Made by a program: the position numbers and the translations under genes. A stretch of DNA of 38,036 bases, from assembly GCF_004348425.1 (NCBI RefSeq), contig NZ_SMKK01000076.1, forward strand, positions 1-38,036, written 5' to 3'. Positions 31,908-38,036 of the stretch are shown piece by piece (the stretch's first letter is position 1; each line of letters starts with the position of its first letter). The notes below the pieces were generated by a model. It saw only the letters and a program-made list of their open reading frames with translations, was not told the origin of the DNA and did no database searches. Source of the stretch: Actinomadura sp. 7K507 (lineage in GTDB: Bacteria; Actinomycetota; Actinomycetes; Streptosporangiales; Streptosporangiaceae).

Positions 31908-32300
31908 ATGCGAACGCCGATTCACACAACACACGCCCAGCACGGGATCACCATCGTCATGGTCGGCCGGGTCCTGGACCCCGAACACTGTCCCGCCTGC
32001 CAGGAAACGATCAAGACAGTTCGAGCAGAGATCAACGCCGCACAACACGAAGCCGGCCACCGCACGCTGGTGCTTGACCTCAGCAACATGCCCGAAATCC
32101 GCCCCGAAGGGGCACACCTGTTGTGCCAGGCCCGGAACCGGGCCGAAGACCAGGGCACCACCGTGGTACTGGCCGGACTGCGTCACCGGCCGATGGCAAG
32201 GTTGCGCCTCTACGGAGTCGCCCGTTTCTTCCCCTACTTCGACAGCGTCGAGAACGCGGTCGCAACGCTCACCGATGACTCCAGCCAGGAGCCCGCTTAA
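31908..32300 (+). CDS. STAS-domain protein (fourth copy)
   Basis: A 130-residue STAS-fold protein. The first strand is GITIVMVGRVLDPEHCPACQ, the core TLVLDLSNMPEIRPEGAHLL and the next helix CQARNRAEDQGTTVVLAGLR, ending in a canonical DSVENAVATL. The phosphorylatable serine position is not serine (EIRPEGAH), as in the third copy. A CxxC (HCPACQ) in the first helix could be redox-active or bind metal. GCAGGAGG lies three bases before ATG 31908. Operator site 5 upstream suggests ArsR1 control. The Tn7-like element begins about 20 bases beyond its stop. Confidence 0.78.
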   Translation: MRTPIHTTHAQHGITIVMVGRVLDPEHCPACQETIKTVRAEINAAQHEAGHRTLVLDLSNMPEIRPEGAHLLCQARNRAEDQGTTVVLAGLRHRPMARLRLYGVARFFPYFDSVENAVATLTDDSSQEPA

Positions 32301-32444
32301 CGTTAGAGGCCGGTGCTTTCTTTGTCGCAAATGGGGGAGCGCAGGTGGTGGGGCCGTCCGGCTCTCGGGCATGCGACTGGGAGGCCGATCAGGCGCGTTG
32401 ACGGAATCGACCCGAGCGATCACTCATTGTTGTATTTGTAGTGG

Positions 32445-33290
32445 GTGGTCTCCGCAGGCGGGGTTGGTCCGGTCGGCTTGGTGCCGTCGGACAGGTGCCA
32501 TTGGACGGCTCTGTTGTCGGCTCGGTATGTCATCGCCGACCGGGATCGGCACGCTGTGCGGCTGATGGCGGGGTGGGCGGGCAGGTGGACCGCGACGTGG
32601 CGGGTGGACGGCGGCGAGTTGGTCACACCGGCGCGTGATCTGGGCTCGGTCCCGGTGGCCTGTTGCGCGCCGGTGCGGCTGTTCTCGTGGCGGACCACTC
32701 AGCGGCACCGTCCGGGGCTGGAGTTCTTGGTCGGCACCGGGCGACACCACGGGTTTGAGAGCATCGCCGAGCAGCGGCTGCTGCTGATGCTGGACTTCGC
32801 CGGCGCGGTGTCGGATGTGTTGTCTCAGCCGCTGCGGCTGCGGTTTGAGACGCTGCAAGGCTGGCGGACGCATGTCCCCGACTTCCTCGTAGTGACGCCG
32901 CACGGCACCTGGCTGATCGACGTACGGCCGGGTGAGCGGATCGGTGACGACGATCGGGTCACGTTCGCGGCCACCGCGGAAGCGGCGCTGGCGTGCGGGT
33001 GGCGGTACGAGGTGGTGACCGGGTGGGGCCGGGAGGCGCTGAGCACGGTGGAGGCGCTGTCTGCCCGGCGTCGTGCGCTGACCGATCCGCTGCGGGTGCA
33101 ACCCGGACTCCTGGAGGCGGTGTCACGGCGATCGCTGCCATTCGCCGAACTAGTGGGGGCTGCGGCGTATCCGGCGGTGGCCCGCGCGCATCTGCTGCAC
33201 CTGATCTGGCATCGCCGGCTGGGGATTGATCTGAGCGGGCCGCTGACCGATCGGACGCTGGTGTGGGCCCCCTATGGCAGGGACCGGTGA
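32445..33290 (+). CDS. TnsA-like transposon endonuclease subunit
   Basis: A protein of up to 281 residues similar to the TnsA-like endonucleases of actinobacterial Tn7-type elements, which cut the 5' ends of the element. The restriction-endonuclease-like core reads GFESIAEQRLLLMLDF (E105/E109), then THVPDFLVVTPHGTWLIDVR (D146, D159). The catalytic lysine of the E/DxK motif is arginine in DVRP. The start is uncertain: GTG 32445 begins the open frame but has no clear ribosome-binding site, and ATG 32565 would also keep the catalytic part. Its stop overlaps the tnsB-like start as TGATG. Confidence 0.78.
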   Translation: MVSAGGVGPVGLVPSDRCHWTALLSARYVIADRDRHAVRLMAGWAGRWTATWRVDGGELVTPARDLGSVPVACCAPVRLFSWRTTQRHRPGLEFLVGTGRHHGFESIAEQRLLLMLDFAGAVSDVLSQPLRLRFETLQGWRTHVPDFLVVTPHGTWLIDVRPGERIGDDDRVTFAATAEAALACGWRYEVVTGWGREALSTVEALSARRRALTDPLRVQPGLLEAVSRRSLPFAELVGAAAYPAVARAHLLHLIWHRRLGIDLSGPLTDRTLVWAPYGRDR

Positions 33291-35581
33291 TGAGTGCATT
33301 CGAGGTTGGTGAGCTGTCCTCAGGGACCCGGTTGGTGCTCGACGGGACCGAAGGGTCGGTGGAGTTGTGCGAGCCGCAACTGGGACGCGTCTGGTTGGTC
33401 GGGACCGATGGCCGACGCCGGTCGGTCACGATCGGGGAACTGATCCAGCATCACCGGCATTGTCGGTCGCCGACCACCGGTGATGTGCCGTCCCGGGATC
33501 GGGGGCGGCAGCCGGTCGGGCTGGAGGACCTCACGGCTCATCAGCGGGAGCTGGTGGCGATGCGGTATGCCCACGTGATGGAGGCCGAGACCGGCTACCG
33601 TAGCGGCGACCCGCGTACCGCGCGCCCCGGGGAACCCAGACCCGGTTACGACCCCGCTGTGACCACCGTGACGGCCCGGCGGGAGGCCAAGGTCGCAGAG
33701 ATCAAGGCGATGCCCGCCGAGCAGGCGCGGATGCTAGGGCTGGAGCAGGTCAGCGTCCGCTCGCTGAAGCGGTGGGCCGCTGCCTGCCGCCGCTGGGGCC
33801 CGGCCGGATGTATCAAAGGCCAGTGGATACGCCGCGGTGGCGAGCGCCCGAGCATCACCGAGCCGATCCGGGAAGCCATCGTCGCCGTCCGTGCCGAGAC
33901 GCTGCATCGGTCACGAGTCAGCATGAAGTCCCGGGAAAGACTGATCCATCAGTACGTCCGGGAACGGTTCGGTGCTGAAGTCGCAGTTCCCTCCTACACG
34001 ACGCTGCGCACGGTCTGGCGGGAGTGGTTCGGCTCTGGTGGGTCTCGGCAGCGCTACGCCCGCAGTGCCGCGGCGTTGAGCTCGGCTGCCGAACCGGTGG
34101 TGGTGCATCGACCGGGGCAGGTGGTGGCATTGGACACCACCGAACTGGCGGTGCTGGCGCGCGAGAACGTCTTCGGCGAGCCGTCGGCGGTGAGGCTGAT
34201 GTTGGCGCTGGACGTCTACACCCATTCGCTGGTGGCGTTCCGGCTCACGCTGGTGTCGGACACGGCGGTGGACGTGGCGATGCTGCTGCGCGATGTGATG
34301 ATGCCGTTGCCGATGCGTGAGGACTGGAGCGAGGATCTGGAGTGGCCTTATCCGGGGCTGCCGGCCGCGGTGGTGGCCGAGTTCGCCGGGCATCGTGTCG
34401 CGGGGCTGCCGTTCTTCGCTCCCGAAACCGTCACGACCGATCACGGAGCGGTCTATAAGAACCATCACCTGGTCGAGGTGCAGCGGGTGATCGGAGCCAA
34501 CATCCTGCCCGCGCGGGTGCTGCGGCCAACCGACAAGCACGCGGTTGAACGGGCCTTCGCGGCGATCCAGTCGCTGCTGCTGGAACTGCTCCCGGGTTAC
34601 CGCGGAGTGGACGTCGCCGACCGGGGCGCCGACCCGCAGGACGACGCGGTCTTGACGGTGACCGAACTGGAGCACCTGATCGCGACCTGGATCGTGTCGA
34701 TCTGGCAGAACCGCGCGCTCGGCGGGCATGCCCCCGCCTGGGACCCCGGCGGCCGGCATAGCCCCAACTCGTTGTTCGCTGCGGCGATGAGCCAGGGCGG
34801 CTTCGCGATGCAGATCCCTTCCCCAGAGCTGTACTACCAGTTGCTGCCCAGCCATCACGTGAAGATCCATGGGCGCCGCGGGGTGAAGATCCGCGGACTT
34901 TGGTACGACGGAGATGCCCTGGACGACTACCGGGACGGCCCCTCGAACCGGGGCGGTGCGCACAAGGGCAAATGGGTGATCCGCCGGGACCCCAGAGACC
35001 GTCGCTTCACCTACTTCCAAGATCCCCTCACTCACCAGTGGCGCACACTTCGATGGACCGGCCTGGCGCCCGAAGGGGAGGTCCCGGCGTTCGGTGATGC
35101 CCGAGTCGCCGAGTTGCTGCGCGTGGTCAAGCACAGCGGGCTGGCGCCCAGGTCGGATGCTGAGCTGCTGCCGCTGCTGTTGGATCTGCTCGGTGGCCGT
35201 ACTCCGGTCGACGCCTGGCCGACTCAGATGCCCAAGGCCAAACGCATCGAACATGCCCGGGAGGACCTGCAGGGACGCGCGGCCGGAGCAGACCGGCCCC
35301 ACGCGGCCACCCTTGGTGAGCCGCAAGTGGCGGCCCAGGCCGGGACGGACACGGTGGTGCCGTTGCGGCGCCCGGAACGTGCGCGCCAGGTCGTCGACGC
35401 CGTTGACGAGGAGCGACGGCGACGCCGCGAGCAAGTCATGGGCGACCGGACGATCACCCCGCCGCCTCGGCTCGGAGAAGCGCTCCGGCGCAACAGTCTC
35501 TTCCTTCTTCCCGACGACGATTCCGAAGAACCCGCTGGTGGCGAGCCGGTGAAGACCGAGCCGGCGGAGGACGCCCGGTGA
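33290..35581 (+). CDS. TnsB/TniA-like DDE transposase
   Basis: A 763-residue DDE/RNase-H-fold transposase with Mu/TnsB-type layout. N-terminal DNA-binding helices (about 140-250) include SLKRWAAACRRWGPAGCIKG. The catalytic core has D282 (VVALDTTELAV), D384 (TTDHGAVYKNH) and E420 (RPTDKHAVERAFAAIQ). A Mu-transposase C-terminal beta-barrel follows (VKIHGRRGVKIRGLWYDGD), then a basic tail. It cleaves and joins 3' ends with the TnsA and TnsC partners. ATG 33290 overlaps the tnsA stop by one base, and the end overlaps tnsC, implying coupled translation of the cassette. Confidence 0.9.
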   Translation: MSAFEVGELSSGTRLVLDGTEGSVELCEPQLGRVWLVGTDGRRRSVTIGELIQHHRHCRSPTTGDVPSRDRGRQPVGLEDLTAHQRELVAMRYAHVMEAETGYRSGDPRTARPGEPRPGYDPAVTTVTARREAKVAEIKAMPAEQARMLGLEQVSVRSLKRWAAACRRWGPAGCIKGQWIRRGGERPSITEPIREAIVAVRAETLHRSRVSMKSRERLIHQYVRERFGAEVAVPSYTTLRTVWREWFGSGGSRQRYARSAAALSSAAEPVVVHRPGQVVALDTTELAVLARENVFGEPSAVRLMLALDVYTHSLVAFRLTLVSDTAVDVAMLLRDVMMPLPMREDWSEDLEWPYPGLPAAVVAEFAGHRVAGLPFFAPETVTTDHGAVYKNHHLVEVQRVIGANILPARVLRPTDKHAVERAFAAIQSLLLELLPGYRGVDVADRGADPQDDAVLTVTELEHLIATWIVSIWQNRALGGHAPAWDPGGRHSPNSLFAAAMSQGGFAMQIPSPELYYQLLPSHHVKIHGRRGVKIRGLWYDGDALDDYRDGPSNRGGAHKGKWVIRRDPRDRRFTYFQDPLTHQWRTLRWTGLAPEGEVPAFGDARVAELLRVVKHSGLAPRSDAELLPLLLDLLGGRTPVDAWPTQMPKAKRIEHAREDLQGRAAGADRPHAATLGEPQVAAQAGTDTVVPLRRPERARQVVDAVDEERRRRREQVMGDRTITPPPRLGEALRRNSLFLLPDDDSEEPAGGEPVKTEPAEDAR

Positions 35582-36897
35582 TGGCACCCCACCGTTCAGG
35601 CGCTCATGACGATGGGGAGAACGCGGCATCTGCGGGGCCGGTGACGTCGTTTCTGCCGCCTGGCGCCGTGATCGACCGGGAGAGCGTCGAAGGCTGGGCA
35701 CGGTGGCGGCTGATGCGGCACTCCTTCATCCCGGCGCCCCGGCTGAGCCTGGCTGAGTTCCGGGCGATGAGCCCCCGCAAGAGGCACCTGCACGAGCTGC
35801 ACCGGCTGGCCACCCACGCCAATCTCGCCGTCCAGGAAACGCCGATGAGCGCGATGGCGTCACGGCTGATGACCGCCCGGATCCGGAGCAACGCCCTCAA
35901 GCACAAGCCGACCACCCGGGCCGGGCTGATGATCAATGGCGGTGGCTACCAGGGCAAGACCGAGACGGTCTGCGAGACCGCGGCGACGTTCGAGGACCAA
36001 TGGCTGGAGCTGCACCATCAGCTCAACCCGGAGGCCCTGCCGGGCACGCGGGACCTGCACGCTCCGGTCGCCTACGTCCAGACCCCGGTGACCTCGACCC
36101 CCAAGAGCACCTGCGCGGCGGTGCTGGACTTCTACGGCGAATCGTATCGGGGCATGACCCTGCCGCAGCTGGTCCGCACCGTGAAGAGCGCGCTGCACGA
36201 CCACGGCACCAAGGTGCTCATCTTGGACGACATCACCCGGCTGAAGATGCACCGTGAGGCCGACCAGGATGTTCTGGACCTGATCCGCAGTCTGATGAGC
36301 ATGTCGGTCACGCTGATCCTGGTCGGCGTCGGAATCCCGCAGTCCGGGCTACTGCGCGAAGCCCGCTACGACCCCCGCATCGGCCAGTGGGTGTTCGGCC
36401 ATGCCACGGGACGAAGCGCGCACGTCAACGAGGCTGCCGCCACCCAGACCGAACGGCGGTTCGACCTGATCGAACTTGGCCCCTTCCGCTACGACACCGC
36501 CCCCGAGATCGACGCGTGGATCAATCACCTCGCCGGAATCGAGGACCAACTGCGGTTGCTGCGCTCAGAGCCCGGCATGCTGTCCACCGGACAGATGCCC
36601 GAATACCTGTTCCGCCGCACCGGCGGCATCGTCGGGCTACTGGAACGCCTCATCGAGGACGGGTGCGGCGAAGCGATCGACACCGGAGCCGAACGTCTCA
36701 CCGTCTCTGTTCTCGATGGCGTCGCGATCAGCCTGGACAACCTCCCCCATCGTGACCCGGCCGCAGGGGAAGTCCCCGTCGTCCCCCGCGCCGCCGCCAG
36801 CTCGCCGCAAAAGTCGGGGAACGCGCGCCCTGCCCGCCGGCCGCGCAATACCGTGTTCGACGATCCCGGCGCAGCCCCGGACGCCGTCAGCCCATGA
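35581..36897 (+). CDS. TnsC/TniB-like AAA ATPase
   Basis: A 438-residue AAA+ regulator of transposition that links target choice to the transposase. Walker A reads GGGYQGKTE (120-128) and Walker B VLILDDIT (212-219). Sensor-like ILVGVGIPQSGLLREARYDP and the C-terminal helical lid fit the TniB/TnsC family. I take ATG 35581 (TGATG overlap with tnsB); GTG 35578 is directly before it. The last four bases overlap the TniQ start as ATGA. Confidence 0.88.
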   Translation: MAPHRSGAHDDGENAASAGPVTSFLPPGAVIDRESVEGWARWRLMRHSFIPAPRLSLAEFRAMSPRKRHLHELHRLATHANLAVQETPMSAMASRLMTARIRSNALKHKPTTRAGLMINGGGYQGKTETVCETAATFEDQWLELHHQLNPEALPGTRDLHAPVAYVQTPVTSTPKSTCAAVLDFYGESYRGMTLPQLVRTVKSALHDHGTKVLILDDITRLKMHREADQDVLDLIRSLMSMSVTLILVGVGIPQSGLLREARYDPRIGQWVFGHATGRSAHVNEAAATQTERRFDLIELGPFRYDTAPEIDAWINHLAGIEDQLRLLRSEPGMLSTGQMPEYLFRRTGGIVGLLERLIEDGCGEAIDTGAERLTVSVLDGVAISLDNLPHRDPAAGEVPVVPRAAASSPQKSGNARPARRPRNTVFDDPGAAPDAVSP

Positions 36898-37913
36898 CCG
36901 AGATGAGCATCCGGCGGCTGCCCCGCAGCCTGGCCCCGCTCCCGGACGAGGAACTGACGGGCTATCTGCTTCGGCTGGGACACCGCCTGGAGCAGCCACC
37001 CGCGCTGATCGCCACGCGCACCGGGCTGGCCGACCAGGGCGGCCGGATCCCCTCACGGTTCTTGCTGAAGCTCGAACCTGAACGGGCCGCCCGCTTCGCC
37101 CACGCCTGCCGACTCACGCAACAAGAGACCGACGGACTCTGCCTGGCCAGCTTCGCCGAACGCTACCCGCCCCTCGACCTGACCATCTCCGAACACAAAC
37201 TCGGCATCTTCTTGCAGCAGACCCAGCAGGTCCCTGCGCTGCAGCGCTGGGTGTTCACCCAGCACACGCGATACTGCCCTCATTGCCTGGCCGGTGACGA
37301 CGGCTCCACCCGGCACCTCTACAACGGAACCTGGAAAAAGACCTGGCGGCTGCCGTTGGTTTCCGCTTGTCCCATCCACAACCGCTTGCTTGTCGCCCGC
37401 TGCCCAGAATGCGGTCAACCGGCTCACGCCGGGCCGCGCGCCGCCGGGCTCATCCCGCAGTCAAATGAACTTCTCCACCCGGCGCAATGCCGCGCCCCGT
37501 CAAAAGGAACTGAACCCGACCGACGAAAGCTCCGGCAGCCGTGCGGCCACCGGCTCGACACCGCCGACGACGAGCCCAGGGACACCACGACCATCCAGCA
37601 CGTGCTGGACCTCCAGCAACGGCTGCTCGCCCTTCTGCAGCCCGATGCACCCGAAACCGTGTCCAGCATCGGAGACCAGACGCGGGCCTCCCGCTACTTC
37701 CTGGATCTGCGACTGGCATGTTTCCTGATCAGTTACACCTGGCCACAGGCGCGCCGCCTGGACAGCCCGCCGCCGCTGATCGACAACCTCGACGATCACC
37801 TGCAGCGACAGCACAGCCTCATCCGCGCTCTCAAGGCCAAGGGCAAGCGGCCCCGTTCGGCCACGATCTTCAGCAGCCCGCCCGCAGCCCCAGCAGCCTG
37901 CAGCGCCCTGTGA
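36894..37913 (+). CDS. TniQ/TnsD-family target-selection protein
   Basis: A 339-residue TniQ protein, the DNA-binding target selector of Tn7-like elements. The N-terminal PLPDEELTGYLLRLGHRLEQ is the family start. A zinc-finger region follows: C128/C131 (YCPHC), C159/H162 (ACPIH) and C170/C173 (RCPEC), plus a CGH further on. The C-terminal half is helical (TIQHVLDLQQRLLALLQPDA). ATG 36894 overlaps the tnsC stop. With a single short TniQ and no longer TnsD or CRISPR genes seen, target-site choice cannot be told from the window. Confidence 0.88.
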   Translation: MTEMSIRRLPRSLAPLPDEELTGYLLRLGHRLEQPPALIATRTGLADQGGRIPSRFLLKLEPERAARFAHACRLTQQETDGLCLASFAERYPPLDLTISEHKLGIFLQQTQQVPALQRWVFTQHTRYCPHCLAGDDGSTRHLYNGTWKKTWRLPLVSACPIHNRLLVARCPECGQPAHAGPRAAGLIPQSNELLHPAQCRAPSKGTEPDRRKLRQPCGHRLDTADDEPRDTTTIQHVLDLQQRLLALLQPDAPETVSSIGDQTRASRYFLDLRLACFLISYTWPQARRLDSPPPLIDNLDDHLQRQHSLIRALKAKGKRPRSATIFSSPPAAPAACSAL

Positions 37914-37926
37914 CAGCGGCCGTGAC

Positions 37927-37994
37927 AAGCTCCCCGTAGGCGGCCAGATACCGCCTCACTGATGGCCAGGAAGTTCCCCGTGGACGGCCAGATA
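37927..37994 (+). repeat. Two imperfect 24-bp direct repeats after tniQ
   Basis: The copies at 37927-37950 and 37971-37994 match at 21 of 24 positions, built on A-A-G-Y-T-CCCCGT and CGGCCAGATA. A weaker third resemblance (TTCCCGGTCGG) occurs at 38017-38027. Regularly spaced repeats are typical transposase-binding sites near ends of Tn7-, Mu- or IS21-like elements, so this may be part of a transposon end, either of this element or of another one starting here. Confidence 0.5.
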
Positions 37995-38036
37995 TCTCCC
38001 CGCTTGATCGTGATCGTTCCCGGTCGGCGAGAGTCG

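Larger units (their letters stand above)
32323..38036 (+). mobile_element. Tn7-like transposon (TnsA-TnsB-TnsC-TniQ type), right end outside window
   Basis: Four overlapping genes on one strand form the core machinery. A candidate left terminus beginning TGTCGCAAATGGGGGAG lies at 32323, 23 bases after the STAS stop; Tn7-like elements begin with TGT. The matching inverted end was not found before the window edge, so the element, with any cargo, extends beyond it. Left boundary and family subtype are inferred. Confidence 0.7.

Noticed and set aside
1..38036. CRISPR arrays, rRNA and tRNA genes
   Set aside because: No regularly spaced repeat series was seen other than the two 24-bp copies near the right edge, and no tRNA-like cloverleaf or rRNA sequence was noticed.

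Overview
The window is about 38 kb of very GC-rich actinobacterial chromosome. Several things point to an Actinomadura-like member of the Streptosporangiales or a close relative: the third-position GC bias, frequent GTG/TTG starts, an XRE/DUF5753 plus DUF397 gene pair, a mycothiol-dependent maleylpyruvate isomerase relative, a GTP-type PEP carboxykinase and a TnsA/TniQ-type transposon. The genus is inferred, not shown.

Left part (1-9.8 kb) is ordinary accessory genome. It holds a truncated Crp/Fnr-type cyclic-nucleotide-binding protein, the XRE/DUF397 pair, a carotenoid cleavage oxygenase, a mycothiol-type isomerase translationally coupled to an unusual beta-helix plus double AAA+ ATPase, an AlkB-like dioxygenase, and a dihydrofolate-reductase-like gene broken by one base in a G7 run. 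A sigma-factor gene reduced to fragments follows, and a TnpB-related IS200/IS605-type element begins exactly at its last recognisable motif (about 10.17-12.3 kb).

The middle (12.4-32.3 kb) is the interesting region. It contains pckG, a thiolase with two KstR-like boxes, a zinc-ribbon miniprotein, a one-TM miniprotein, a KamA-like protein without the radical-SAM cysteines, four STAS-domain proteins, an Rv1733c-like membrane protein, two ArsR regulators, and a six-gene operon for a membrane-bound complex built like hydrogenase-4/formate hydrogenlyase. The large subunit of that complex has lost all four [NiFe]-binding cysteines. ArsR regulator plus operon have the same gene order as Mycobacterium tuberculosis Rv0081-Rv0087, and the Rv1733c-like gene also recalls the mycobacterial DosR (hypoxia/dormancy) regulon. 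A near-identical 20-bp palindromic operator occurs five times, and only between genes: before pckG, before the zinc-ribbon gene, before a STAS gene, before the complex operon, and between the ArsR gene and another STAS gene. I read this as a local, self-contained ArsR regulon controlling a redox/hypoxia energy-conservation island.

The right end (32.3 kb to the edge) is a Tn7-like transposon with the translationally overlapping cassette tnsA-tnsB-tnsC-tniQ, followed by imperfect 24-bp direct repeats. Its far end lies outside the window. No rRNA, tRNA or CRISPR array was seen.
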